From Planctomycetota bacterium (GTDB taxonomy: Bacteria > Planctomycetota > Phycisphaerae > Phycisphaerales > UBA1924): a stretch of 64,000 nucleotides of DNA. Below the pieces are notes generated by a model, which saw only the letters and a program-made list of their open reading frames with translations, made no database searches and was not told where the DNA came from. The stretch spans positions 1 to 64,000 of the forward strand of contig RFGH01000224.1 in NCBI GenBank assembly GCA_003696675.1. The letters run 5' to 3'. Position 1 is the stretch's first letter. Each line of letters starts with the position of its first letter. The translations under genes were made by a program, and so were the position numbers. This document shows, piece after piece, positions 25,006-34,293 of this stretch.

Positions 25006-27774
25006 TCACGGGCAGCCGGCGTTGTACAGGTTGATGTACGCCTGCAAGTCGAAGATGTTGAACGACCCGAACGGGGCGGCGAGGTCCGCAGCCGGATCCT
25101 GAGCGTTGTAGAGCCCGATGAATGCTTGGATATCGAAGATGTTCAGCGTGCCGAACGGGGCGGCGAGATCGGCTTCACAGCCGCCGGCGATGAAGATCGT
25201 CTCACGGAGAACGCGCGTATTTCCGGAGTCCTCGACGGCGACCACGGTTACCTCGTGCGGGCCGGGTGCGAGATCTGGATCGAAGACCTTCCGCCACTCG
25301 TAGCGGTCGTAGGGGGGCACCTGGGTGCTCTGGTTGATCAGGGTGAGCGGGTCGGTGCCGACCGGCAGGTCGATGAACATGTGGACCTGTTTCGTCGTGC
25401 GGTCGAGGGCTTTGACACTGAACTCGGGGCGTGGACCATCGAGTGTCTGGCCGGCTTGGATCAGTTCGATGTCCGGGGGTAGGCGGTCAATATAGATCAC
25501 CTTGCGGACTTCGCGGAAGATCGGCGTGGTGCCGGCGGGCCTGTGGCGGAAGACGATCACGCTGAGATAATGCAGACCCTCTTCCATCTGTGTGGCGTCG
25601 ATGACCTGGCGATAAAGACCGGTCGAGTTGCCCGAGCCAAACAGGGGCTGATTGACCGTGAGGAACTGCTCGTAGCCGCCGATGACCGAGGCGGTCGGGG
25701 CGAAGTCGGGCGCGCCGTTGCCGTTGAAATCCTCGACGCGCTGGTTGAAGGCGAAGAGCGCGTTGTCGTCCGTGTTGGGATCGAGGGGATCGCCCGCGGT
25801 GGTCTGGACGCGGATCTCGAAAGAATCACCGGTGAGGACCGTGATGGGGTTGAGACGCTGGAGTGAGTCGGGGAAGTTGGCTGGATCCGGAGCGATGGTG
25901 CTCTGGCTGCCGATGAAGCTGACCGTCGCGTTCGGCAAGGCTTCAGCATACACGAGGTACCCGAGGCCGTGCTCGTTGCTGCCCGTCTTGTTGTTGGGGA
26001 CGGTCAGGGTGACCTGGCCGTTCGCGCCGACGACGATGGTTTCGGGAATGGTGTTCGAGCCGTCTACGGCCGGATCAGCGGCGTTGCCGGTCATCTCGTG
26101 CAGGCGGGTGCCTTGGGGATAACTGGTGTTGACGGTCACGGTGATGGTGCCGGAGTCCCAGCGGTCGTTGACCGCGACGAGGCAGTTTGCCTGCCCGTTG
26201 AAGGCACGCTCGAAGACGAACACATCGCTGGTGTTGCCGTTGAGAGGGAAGTACTGGCCGTAGGCGACCTGATTGCGGATTCGGACGAGGGTCGTGATGG
26301 TGTCGTCGAGTGATTGAGTCGCGGGGTTCCAGCCGAGGGCCTTGGGCGCGCCCTCACGCGGGTAGAAGCCGCCACCGGTCCGGGGAATGCCCCGGGCGTG
26401 GTGGTAGACGATCGAGCGGCCCGGGCGCATCAGCATGTAGGCGTGCATCTGGTGGCCCTGCTGGCGTTCGGTGGGGATGGGCGGCATGGACGAGCCGCTG
26501 CCGGTGGACCCGTTGTCGTGGCTGAAGACATGGTTGACGCCCATCGAGCCGTTGATAAAGCCGTCATCGGCGGCGTCGAGGTGGCCCGAATCGGCGTTGG
26601 CCTGAATGTTGGCCCATGAGCCGAATCCGCCGGCGTTAAGCAGATCGCGCAGCCGGGCGGCACCCTGCAGGTCGAGCGCGTCGCGATTGGCGAAGCTGTC
26701 CTTCCGGGTCAGGTTCGAGAGAATGTCGAAGTTGCCCGTGACATTCTCGCCGAAGGTGAACGGATTGACCTTCCGACCGTCGGGGGTGGTCCGCGTCATG
26801 TGGATCGCGCTATCGAAGTACTGATCCCAGAACCAGGTGGGGGCGTGCTTGCTGGCATCGAGACGGAAGCCATCGACGCCGATTTCTTGGATCATCCACT
26901 GCGACCAGCGCATGAGCAGTCCGGTGGCGTTGTCGGCCACAGCGTCGCCCGCCATTGGGTCGGCGGTGTTGAACGGGTACCGGATGAAGTTGATCGCGCC
27001 GGGGTGGCGGCTTGTGCCCGGGTTGGTAAAGGTGTCCGGGGCGAGATCGCGGTCGGGATACCTGGCGGCGTTGGCGGGGTTGGGCTGATTCCAGATGGTG
27101 CCGCTCGGGATGTTCTGCGGGTTGCCTGCGGCGACCGGGTGGCGAATGAACTGGTTGTTCGACTGGTGAGCGATGTCGATCAGCCCGACAAGGTCGCCGT
27201 TGATGAGGTCGTAGTTGGGACCGCCGGGATTCTCGCTCTGAAGATAGCCTTGGGCGTTACCGCTGTTGAAGTCACCCCAGTTGTCGGTGGGTTGCTTGTC
27301 GCGGGGAGGGTTCTCGCGGGGGATCCAGAAGCCGGGCCAGCCGCCTTGGGCGAGGAAGGCGTCGGACTCTGTGCGTCCGGAGTTGTGGTTGAGGATCGCG
27401 TCGATGTAGACCTCTGCGCCCGCCTGGTGCAGTTCGGCGATCATGGCCCGGAAGGTCGATTCGGTGCCGTAGGTGGTCCTGGCCCGGCCGGTCGAGAAGG
27501 TGAAAAGCGGGGGCTGGCCAAGATCGAAGCGGTCGAAAGGGTCGTAGCCTGGGCTGTTGTATGCGGAGGTTTTGGAGGGTGGGGGGAGCCAGACGGCGTC
27601 GTAGCCGGCAAGGAAGAAGTCCGGCACGCGGCGTTCGATGTCGTCCCACTCGGCCTCGAACCACTGGAGGTAGTTCTGCTTGTTCTGGGCGTGGGCGGAC
27701 CCGGCGGCTGCGGCGATGGCCGCAATGGCGATGAACGCGGCGCGTACCGGGACTGTTCGCATCTTGCTCTGCAT
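25006..27774 (-). CDS. Secreted alpha-amylase family (GH13) enzyme with dockerin-like C-terminus
   Basis: 922 residues. Signal peptide about 1-29 (ending AAAGSAHAQ). GH13 barrel: VWLPPPSKTSAYNSPGYDPFD, then AEVYIDAILNHNSG, DGFRLDASKH (nucleophile Asp306), FGENV (acid/base Glu343), FSHDNG (Asp420). Then beta-sandwich domains and, in the last 57 residues (25006-25179), a duplicated dockerin-like unit bounded by Cys (LNIFDIQAFIGLYN, FNIFDLQAYINLYN, ending GCP). It should hydrolyse alpha-glucans outside the cytoplasm. Divergent from the GH31 gene across 214 bp that hold two copies of the ACGAAAGTA motif. Confidence 0.93.
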   Translation of the reverse strand: MQSKMRTVPVRAAFIAIAAIAAAAGSAHAQNKQNYLQWFEAEWDDIERRVPDFFLAGYDAVWLPPPSKTSAYNSPGYDPFDRFDLGQPPLFTFSTGRARTTYGTESTFRAMIAELHQAGAEVYIDAILNHNSGRTESDAFLAQGGWPGFWIPRENPPRDKQPTDNWGDFNSGNAQGYLQSENPGGPNYDLINGDLVGLIDIAHQSNNQFIRHPVAAGNPQNIPSGTIWNQPNPANAARYPDRDLAPDTFTNPGTSRHPGAINFIRYPFNTADPMAGDAVADNATGLLMRWSQWMIQEIGVDGFRLDASKHAPTWFWDQYFDSAIHMTRTTPDGRKVNPFTFGENVTGNFDILSNLTRKDSFANRDALDLQGAARLRDLLNAGGFGSWANIQANADSGHLDAADDGFINGSMGVNHVFSHDNGSTGSGSSMPPIPTERQQGHQMHAYMLMRPGRSIVYHHARGIPRTGGGFYPREGAPKALGWNPATQSLDDTITTLVRIRNQVAYGQYFPLNGNTSDVFVFERAFNGQANCLVAVNDRWDSGTITVTVNTSYPQGTRLHEMTGNAADPAVDGSNTIPETIVVGANGQVTLTVPNNKTGSNEHGLGYLVYAEALPNATVSFIGSQSTIAPDPANFPDSLQRLNPITVLTGDSFEIRVQTTAGDPLDPNTDDNALFAFNQRVEDFNGNGAPDFAPTASVIGGYEQFLTVNQPLFGSGNSTGLYRQVIDATQMEEGLHYLSVIVFRHRPAGTTPIFREVRKVIYIDRLPPDIELIQAGQTLDGPRPEFSVKALDRTTKQVHMFIDLPVGTDPLTLINQSTQVPPYDRYEWRKVFDPDLAPGPHEVTVVAVEDSGNTRVLRETIFIAGGCEADLAAPFGTLNIFDIQAFIGLYNAQDPAADLAAPFGSFNIFDLQAYINLYNAGCP

Positions 27775-27852
27775 TGTGTCTGGCTCCCTCAGGTTGCGGC
27801 GGGGGACCCCTCCGCAGGGGCATTATGGCCGAAAGACGGTCGATTGTGAACC

Positions 27853-27861
27853 TACTTTCGT
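27853..27861 (-). promoter_or_regulatory. Candidate operator site A (ACGAAAGTA)
   Basis: ACGAAAGTA on the minus strand, followed by GGTTCAC; 79 bp upstream of the GH13 gene that runs leftward. The plus strand nearby reads ACTTTCG-TG-CGAAACT, a near-perfect inverted repeat. Identical 9-mer to sites B and C. Confidence 0.45.
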
Positions 27862-27942
27862 GCGAAACTTGCCCTGCGATGCCTCACGGATCGCTGGGTC
27901 CGGAAATTGGTCGGACAGGAGGACCGAGAACGGGTAGGATTC

Positions 27943-27951
27943 ACGAAAGTA
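27943..27951 (+). promoter_or_regulatory. Candidate operator site B (ACGAAAGTA)
   Basis: ACGAAAGTA on the plus strand followed by TTTCCCC, 37 bp upstream of the GH31 start. Opposite in orientation to site A and 90 bp away in the same divergent region. Confidence 0.45.
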
Positions 27952-27988
27952 TTTCCCCGGAGACGGGACTGAATGAGGGAGCCCGACG

Positions 27989-30181
27989 ATGACGCACCGT
28001 TTGACCCCCGCCGCGCTGATTGCGGCGGCCTGCATGTTTGCTGTGCCCGCCACCGCTCAGATGATCGCCGAACGGCTCGATGAAGGGATTGTGCGGTTCG
28101 ACGCGTCCCCTGCCGCGGCGGAGGCGCGGCGTCCGTCCTTTGCCATGGTTCGTGTGTTCGAGCCGACGGGGAAGGTTGACCCCGCCGAGGCGGGCGTGCG
28201 CCCGACATTCTCGCAGGACGCGGAGACCGGACGGTTTGTGGCGTCTATCGCCGTGGAGCCAGGGACGAGTCTGTACGGGACCGGTGAGTGCGCCGGTCCC
28301 CTGCTGCGCAACGGTCAGGTGACCGAGGCCTGGAACTACGACGCGTTCGGCTATGGGCTGGGCGACCCGAACCTCTACACCTCGCACCCGTGGGTGCTGG
28401 CGGTGCGGGCCGACGGGACTGCGTTCGGCGTGCTGGCGGACACCACCGAGCGGTGCGAGATGGATCTGCGGGGCGGGATCACCTTCCGCGCTCCGAACTA
28501 CCAGTTCCCGCTGATCGTGATCGAGGGCGATTCGCCGCAGGAAGTCATGATCGGGCTCGGGAGGCTGACCGGCACGATCGAGATGCCACCGAAGTGGGCG
28601 GTGGGATACCACCAGTGCCGGTACTCGTACAACCCGGACAGCCGGGTGAAAGAGGTGGCACAGGAGTTCCGCGATCGGAAGTTGCCCGCCGATGTCATCT
28701 GGATGGACATCGATTACATGGACGGGTATCGCGTGTTCACCTTCGACGAAGAGCAGTTCCCGGACCCCGCCGGTCTGAACGAGTGGCTTGATGAGCGGGG
28801 CTGGTCGAATGTCTGGATGATCGATCCGGGCGTGAAGAAGGAGGAGGGCTACTTCGTCTACGACTCCGGCACTGAGCATGATGTCTGGGTCAAGAACGCC
28901 AAGGGTGAGGTTTACACGGGTGAGGTCTGGCCGGGGGTGTGCGTGTTCCCCGACTATTTCCGCTCGGATGTGCGGCAGTGGTGGGCGGGCCTGTACAAGG
29001 ACTTCATGGCATTGGGCATCGACGGCGTGTGGAACGACATGAACGAGCCGGCGGTTTTCAATGTCCCAACGAAGACCATGCCCGAAGACAACCGGCACGA
29101 AGCGGACCCGGAACTCGGCGGTCCCGGCGACCATGCTCGGTATCACAATGTCTACGGGATGATGATGATCAAAGCGACCCGTGAGGGGGTCATGGCGGTC
29201 AATCCCGACAAGCGGCCGTTCGTGCTGAGCCGCGCGAACTACATAGGTGGGCACCGGTACGGGGCGACTTGGACAGGTGACAACAGCGCCAACTGGCCGC
29301 ACCTGGAGATGTCGATCCCGATGACTCTGAACCTGTCGCTGTCCGGGCAGCCATTCTGCGGACCGGACATCGGCGGCTTCGCTTACAACGGCGACGGTGA
29401 GCTCTTCGCACGCTGGATGGGGTTTGGAGCACTGCTGCCCTTCAGCCGTGGCCACACCGCGAAGGGCAACATCGACAAGGAGCCATGGGCGTTCGGTCCG
29501 GAGGTCGAGGCGACCTGCCGGCGTGCGCTGGAGCGGCGTTACCGCCTGATGCCGTATATCTACACTCAGTTCTGGGTCAGTTCGCAGACCGGGCTGCCGA
29601 TCGCGGCCCCGACTTTCTTTGCTGATCCTGCCGATCCGGCGCTGCGGAGCGAGGACGATTCGTTCCTGCTCGGCGAGGACCTGCTGGTGGTTGCCAAGGT
29701 GACGCCCGATGCCGACCGCGTGCCCGTGCTTCCCAAGCCTATTGACGGCGTGGCGTGGGCCAAGTTCGACTTCCCATCATTCGACGGCGGGCGGGACAGC
29801 AAGGACATCCACCAGCCGGACCTGTACATCAAGCCCGGTTCGATCATCACGGCCGCCCCGGTGACGCAGTACTTCGGCGACCGGCCCGACTCGCGGGACG
29901 AGTTGCACCTGATCGTCCACCTGGCTGCGGATGGAACGGCCGAGGGCACGATGTACGAAGACGCCGGCGAGGGCTGGGGCTTCAAGGACGGGGAGTATCT
30001 GCTGACGACCTACCGCGCCGAGACGCGTCGGGACGGTTCGGTGGTCATCCGCGTCAAGTCGGCCGAGGGTGCCATGCCGCGGTATGATCGGCCGGTGCGG
30101 GTGCGGCTGATCAACCCTGGTGGCGAAGAGTTCACCGTGTGGGGTACGGACGGCGAAGAGATTGTGGTGTTGCGGGGCTGA
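27989..30181 (+). CDS. Secreted alpha-glucosidase (GH31)
   Basis: 730 residues. Signal peptide 1-23 (ending VPATAQ). Retaining GH31: the barrel starts near PKWAVGYHQCRYSY; ADVIWMDIDYMDGYRVFTFD; the nucleophile motif DGVWNDMNEP (Asp350); acid/base ATWTGDNSANW (Asp431); and the following SGQPFCGPDIGGF. An N-terminal galactose-mutarotase-like domain and a C-terminal beta-sandwich flank it. It should release glucose from maltooligosaccharides in the periplasm, complementing the divergent GH13 enzyme. The ABC transporter converges on it. Confidence 0.95.
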   Translation: MTHRLTPAALIAAACMFAVPATAQMIAERLDEGIVRFDASPAAAEARRPSFAMVRVFEPTGKVDPAEAGVRPTFSQDAETGRFVASIAVEPGTSLYGTGECAGPLLRNGQVTEAWNYDAFGYGLGDPNLYTSHPWVLAVRADGTAFGVLADTTERCEMDLRGGITFRAPNYQFPLIVIEGDSPQEVMIGLGRLTGTIEMPPKWAVGYHQCRYSYNPDSRVKEVAQEFRDRKLPADVIWMDIDYMDGYRVFTFDEEQFPDPAGLNEWLDERGWSNVWMIDPGVKKEEGYFVYDSGTEHDVWVKNAKGEVYTGEVWPGVCVFPDYFRSDVRQWWAGLYKDFMALGIDGVWNDMNEPAVFNVPTKTMPEDNRHEADPELGGPGDHARYHNVYGMMMIKATREGVMAVNPDKRPFVLSRANYIGGHRYGATWTGDNSANWPHLEMSIPMTLNLSLSGQPFCGPDIGGFAYNGDGELFARWMGFGALLPFSRGHTAKGNIDKEPWAFGPEVEATCRRALERRYRLMPYIYTQFWVSSQTGLPIAAPTFFADPADPALRSEDDSFLLGEDLLVVAKVTPDADRVPVLPKPIDGVAWAKFDFPSFDGGRDSKDIHQPDLYIKPGSIITAAPVTQYFGDRPDSRDELHLIVHLAADGTAEGTMYEDAGEGWGFKDGEYLLTTYRAETRRDGSVVIRVKSAEGAMPRYDRPVRVRLINPGGEEFTVWGTDGEEIVVLRG

Positions 30182-30208
30182 GGCTGGCCCGCGGTGCTCG
30201 GAACAATG

Positions 30209-30237
30209 ACCCGGGTCTTCAGGCCCGGGTTTTCTTT
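30209..30237 (+). terminator. Terminator of the GH31 gene, overlapping the end of the ABC ATPase gene
   Basis: 9-bp stem with one G-T pair (30209-30217 with 30222-30230), loop TTCA, then a T-rich run (30230-30237). It lies 27 bp after the GH31 stop. On the minus strand the same bases encode the last residues and stop of the convergent ABC ATPase gene. Confidence 0.7.
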
Positions 30238-31793
30238 ACGCCTGTCTCGCGTGTGGCGAGGGTCATGATGTTGGTCTGCGTCATGTCCTTGCCGGAGAGT
30301 TCGCCCTGGATCCGCCCGTCAGCCATAACGAGGATGCGGTCGGATAGGGCGAGCAGTTCGGGCATCTCGCTGGAGACGAGCAAGACGGCCAGTCCGGCGG
30401 CGGCGGCTTCCTGGACGAGTCGGTAGACCTCGGCCTTGGTTCCGACATCGATGCCGCGGGTGGGCTCATCAAGGAGGAGGACCTTTGTGACATCCCGCAT
30501 CCAGCGGGCGATGAGGAGCTTTTGTTGGTTGCCGCCGGACAGTTCGCCTGGGCCGGTCTGGCGGAGGGTGGCGGTCTTGACCTGGAAGCGTTGGACGCGG
30601 TTCTGGACCTCGGCGAGTTCGGCGTTGAGATCGCGGATGCCTGCGTGCGACAGGTCGGGCATGATCGGGGCGAGGATGTTCTCGTCGATGGCGAGGTTGA
30701 AGAACAGGCCCTGAAGGCGGCGGTCCTCTGGGACATAGCCCATGCCTGCGGTGATGGCGGCCCGGGGGCCCTTGCCCGCGATGGAGACGCCTTCGATCTC
30801 GACCGAGCCGGTGGCTTTTGGATCCAACCCGAAAAGGGCGTTGAGCAGTTCGGAGCGGCCCGCTCCCACCAGGCCACCGATGCCCAGGATTTCGCCGGCG
30901 CGGAGATCGAAGGACACCGGCTCGATTTTGCCGGGGGAACAGAGATCTCGGACGCGGAGCCGTACGGGGGCGTCGGCGGTCACGCGGTGCTCGATGCCGG
31001 CGGCGTCGGCGAGGGCCTCGGCGGCCTTGGCGCCCGGCGTGGATAGTCGACGGCCGATCATCTGCTCGACGAGTGTGGGTTCGTCGATGTCGGCGATGAC
31101 GGAGGTGGCGACATACTGCCCGTCTCGCAGCACACTGACGCGGTCGCAGCAGGCGAAGATCTCGCTCATGCGGTGGGAGACATAGATGACGGTCACGCCT
31201 GACGCGGCCAGATCGCGTGCGATGGCGAGCAGGCGGTCGGTCTCGTGGATAGAGAGCGAGCTGGTGGGCTCGTCAAAGACGATGACCTTGGCCCCGCCGT
31301 GGGGCCCGTCCTCGTCGAGGGCGGCAGCGATCTGGCAGATCTGTCGGTGGCCGGGGCTGAGCAGGCCCAGAGGCTTGCGCACATCGATCGATGGTTCGAT
31401 CTTGTGGATGAGCCTGGCGGCGCGTTCCTCCATGGCCCGGAAGTCGACGCACAGGCCCTTCTTGGGGATGGCGTGCAGGCAGAGGTTCTCGGCCACGGAC
31501 AGGTTCGGGCACTGGGCCAGTTCCTGGTGCACGATGCGCACGCCGGCGGCGAAGGCGTCGTCGAGGGAGCCGGGTATGAGTTCGCGGCCGTCGATGGTGA
31601 CGGTTCCGGAGTCCTGTTTGTGCAGGCCCGAGATGATCTTGCCGAGGGTGCTTTTGCCGGCACCGTTCTCGCCCATGAGGGCGTGGACCTCGCCTTTGAA
31701 GAACTCCACGGAGACATCGTCGAGCGCCTGGGTGATGCCGAAGCGCTTGGAGATGTGGGTCGCGCGGAGCAGAGTTGGACGGGGATCCACCAT
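30219..31793 (-). CDS. Sugar ABC transporter ATP-binding protein (RbsA/MglA type)
   Basis: 524 residues, two fused ABC domains as in ribose and galactose importers. First domain: Walker A GENGAGKST, signature LSPGHRQ, Walker B VIVFDEPTSSLS. Second domain: degenerate Walker A GLVGAGRSE, typical for this family, signature LSGGNQQK, Walker B LLLDEPTRGID. Last gene of a permease - binding protein - ATPase operon. Sugar unknown; the nearby glycosidases suggest a hexose or oligosaccharide-derived sugar, but this family normally takes monosaccharides. Confidence 0.93.
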   Translation of the reverse strand: MVDPRPTLLRATHISKRFGITQALDDVSVEFFKGEVHALMGENGAGKSTLGKIISGLHKQDSGTVTIDGRELIPGSLDDAFAAGVRIVHQELAQCPNLSVAENLCLHAIPKKGLCVDFRAMEERAARLIHKIEPSIDVRKPLGLLSPGHRQICQIAAALDEDGPHGGAKVIVFDEPTSSLSIHETDRLLAIARDLAASGVTVIYVSHRMSEIFACCDRVSVLRDGQYVATSVIADIDEPTLVEQMIGRRLSTPGAKAAEALADAAGIEHRVTADAPVRLRVRDLCSPGKIEPVSFDLRAGEILGIGGLVGAGRSELLNALFGLDPKATGSVEIEGVSIAGKGPRAAITAGMGYVPEDRRLQGLFFNLAIDENILAPIMPDLSHAGIRDLNAELAEVQNRVQRFQVKTATLRQTGPGELSGGNQQKLLIARWMRDVTKVLLLDEPTRGIDVGTKAEVYRLVQEAAAAGLAVLLVSSEMPELLALSDRILVMADGRIQGELSGKDMTQTNIMTLATRETGVKKTRA

Positions 31794-31894
31794 CAGCCAC
31801 CAGCCGTCATGGGGTTAGGATGAGCGATGTGGGACATTCGGTGTCGGTCGTTTCCTGACTTCTGATGGCCGATCGCTGATCCCTTTTCCCCGGC

Positions 31895-32920
31895 TCAATC
31901 CTCTCCGAGCCAGATCTTCCAGTTCTGGCCGAACTCCTCGACATTGTCGGGGGTGACGATGTCGAAGGTGGCGTAGACGAACTCGGACTCGGGCTCGCGG
32001 TTGAACTCGAGCTTGTCGACGATCATCTCTACGGACTTCTCGCCCCAGCCGAAGTAGGGCTGGCCGACGAGTACCTGGACCTGGCCCTTCCTGACATACT
32101 CAAGAGGGAGCGGCAGAGGATCCATGGAGACAACCTTGGCGTTCTCGTAGATACCGTCGAGGGCGTTGTCGGTGTAGAGGGGCCAGCCGCCGACGAGGGC
32201 CCAGCCGGTGATGTCGGGGTTGGCGGTCTGGACCTGCTGCATCTTGGCGGCGGCCTCGGTGGCGGTTTCTGGGGTGAAGTTGTAGACATCTTTGATGGTG
32301 ATGCCGGGGAACTCGGCGGCGGCCTCGAGGACGCCCTTGACGCGGTTGGCGAGGTTGGTGGCGGCGGGGTTGCCGGTGAGGACGGCGACGGTGCCCTGCC
32401 CGTCCATGACGCTGGCGAGCTGTCGCATGACTTCGGCGCCGGCGGCGGTGTCGTCCACGCCGTAGTAGGCCATGCGGCCGGAGTCAGGGGCGTCGGAATC
32501 GAATGTGACCACGACGATGCCGGCGTCGACGGCGGCCTTGAGGGCGCTGTTGAGCACATTGGCGTCGGTGACGGAGATGGCGATTCCGTCGACGCCCGCG
32601 GCGATGAGCTGCTCGACATATTGGGCCTGCAGCTGGGCGTCTTCCTGGGGCGGGGTCTTCCACTGGACATTGACGGTGACGCCGTCGAGTTCCTCGGTCA
32701 GGCGGCGGCCGGCGGCTTCGGCGCCGGTCCGGGCGGCCTGGAAGACGGGGTTGGCGTTGCTCTTGGCGATGACGCCGATGGTGTAGACATTCTCGGCGGC
32801 GGTGGGGGCCTTGCCGGAGCCGCCGTTGGCGGCGGGCTGGTTGTTGGACTTGCCGCAGCCGTTGAGGGCGAGCCCGGCGGCGAGCAGTACGACGCCGGCG
32901 GTAGTGATGGTGATGCGCAT
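31895..32920 (-). CDS. Sugar ABC transporter substrate-binding lipoprotein (RbsB-like)
   Basis: 341 residues from MRITITTAGVV; an upstream in-frame start at 33016 overlaps the permease gene and lacks a signal. Lipobox LNGC (Cys about 20). Periplasmic-binding fold of the ribose/galactose type: TIGVIAKSNANPVFQAA, VEQLIAAGVDGIAISVTDANVL, VVTFDSDAPDSGRMAYYGVDD, VAVLTGNPAATNLANRVKG, and the C-terminal GQPYFGWGEKSVE. The 102-bp gap to the ATPase gene is the largest in the operon. Confidence 0.93.
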   Translation of the reverse strand: MRITITTAGVVLLAAGLALNGCGKSNNQPAANGGSGKAPTAAENVYTIGVIAKSNANPVFQAARTGAEAAGRRLTEELDGVTVNVQWKTPPQEDAQLQAQYVEQLIAAGVDGIAISVTDANVLNSALKAAVDAGIVVVTFDSDAPDSGRMAYYGVDDTAAGAEVMRQLASVMDGQGTVAVLTGNPAATNLANRVKGVLEAAAEFPGITIKDVYNFTPETATEAAAKMQQVQTANPDITGWALVGGWPLYTDNALDGIYENAKVVSMDPLPLPLEYVRKGQVQVLVGQPYFGWGEKSVEMIVDKLEFNREPESEFVYATFDIVTPDNVEEFGQNWKIWLGED

Positions 32921-32939
32921 GTATGTCTCCCTGCGAGGA

Positions 32940-34202
32940 TCAGCCGCGCCGCTTGGCGAGGCGTTGCTTGGTCTGGTCGATAACGACGGCGACGATGATC
33001 GCGCCGCCCATGACAATCTGGTTGTAGTTGGGGTCGACGCCGAGGATGATCATGGCGTTGTTGATAAGCTGGATGACGATGGCCCCGAGGACGGCGCCCA
33101 GGGCCGTGCCGCGTCCGCCCATGAGCGAGGCGCCGCCGATGACGGTGGCGGCGATGACCTGGAGTTCGTAGGCGTTGCCGGCGTTCGTCTCTGCTGCGCC
33201 GAGGTAGCCGAGGTAGACGCAGGCGGACAGCCCGGCGAGGGCGCCCATGATGGTGTAGACCAGCACCTTGACCCGCCCGACGGGGATGCCGGCGTACTTG
33301 GCCGCGGTCTCGTTGCCGCCGATGGCGAAGACCCGCCGCCCGAACACGGTGCGGGAGAGCGTGAACCAGCCGGCCACCGCGACGATGAGCATCACGATCA
33401 CAGGAACGGGCTGCACGCCGAGGATCTCGGCCTTGAAGAAGCCACTGGTGAACGACTCGGGGAAGCCGCCGATGGACTGGGTGTTGCGGAACTCGCTGGG
33501 CAGGACGATGGTCAGCCCGCGGAGGGCGGCCATCATGCCCAGGGTGATGACGAACGGGTGAACGCCGAGCCCGACGGTCATGGAGCCGTTGGCCAGGCCG
33601 CACAGTGCGCCGACACCCACGCACACGGCCAGGCCGACGGCGACGGCGACGAAGCCGTTGGCGTCCGGCCCGAGCGACGACATGGCCATCGCGCCGACGA
33701 TGGCCGATAGGCCATAGATCGAGCCGACGGACAGGTCGATGCCCGCCAGGATGATCACGGCGGTCATGCCCACGGCCATGATGGCGAAGAAGCTGGCGTC
33801 CTTGGCGACGAGGACGAGGTTGGCTTTGTTCAAGAAGGCGTTGACCTGGCGTTCGCCGTAGAGCGTGCGCTTCGCGGCGTCGTATCGCCAACCGTCTGCG
33901 GCGCTGTAGGTGCGCTCGCTGTCGCCCGTCCGCACGAGGAAGCCCGCGGTGCGAGAGCGGGAGAGCGTGCCGGGCTCGTGTTCAGCGCCGTCAAGATCGA
34001 GGAAGACGACCGTTGCATCCGGCGCGACCGGCACGGGGATGCTGCGGGTGATGGGGTTGGCCATGCCGAAGAGGGTCAGGCCCAGGCCCATGAGGAAGAT
34101 GACGATGAGCAGCCCGGATTCCTGGTGGGCGAACAGATCGCCCAGCGAACGGCGTCTGGGGCCATGCACGCCGGGCTGTCGCGACGGGGTGGGATCGTCC
34201 AC
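32940..34202 (-). CDS. Sugar ABC transporter permease (RbsC-like) with N-terminal insertion
   Basis: 420 residues against about 320 usually. A first membrane segment at about residues 29-52 (LLIVIFLMGLGLTLFGM) is followed by a hydrophilic stretch to about residue 130 (VVFLDLDGAEHEPGTLSRSR and on), then the usual eight segments begin with MAVGMTAVIILAGIDLSVGSIYGLS. The EAA-like region NETAAKYAGIPVGRVKVLVY and AATVIGGASLMGGRGTALGAVLGA are normal. The insertion would be outside the membrane. First gene of the operon. Confidence 0.93.
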   Translation of the reverse strand: MDDPTPSRQPGVHGPRRRSLGDLFAHQESGLLIVIFLMGLGLTLFGMANPITRSIPVPVAPDATVVFLDLDGAEHEPGTLSRSRTAGFLVRTGDSERTYSAADGWRYDAAKRTLYGERQVNAFLNKANLVLVAKDASFFAIMAVGMTAVIILAGIDLSVGSIYGLSAIVGAMAMSSLGPDANGFVAVAVGLAVCVGVGALCGLANGSMTVGLGVHPFVITLGMMAALRGLTIVLPSEFRNTQSIGGFPESFTSGFFKAEILGVQPVPVIVMLIVAVAGWFTLSRTVFGRRVFAIGGNETAAKYAGIPVGRVKVLVYTIMGALAGLSACVYLGYLGAAETNAGNAYELQVIAATVIGGASLMGGRGTALGAVLGAIVIQLINNAMIILGVDPNYNQIVMGGAIIVAVVIDQTKQRLAKRRG

Positions 34203-34293
34203 GGTTTCGGGTCCGTTCGGCGGGTCGGGTGTGGAGGCCAGGCAATAAGCCTATCCCGGGACTTTCGCTCCGAGGATAGGTCGAAAGGCCTGA

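Noticed and set aside
27775-27988. Riboswitch in the GH13-GH31 divergent region
   Set aside because: No riboswitch core was recognised; the repeated 9-mer suggests protein binding instead.
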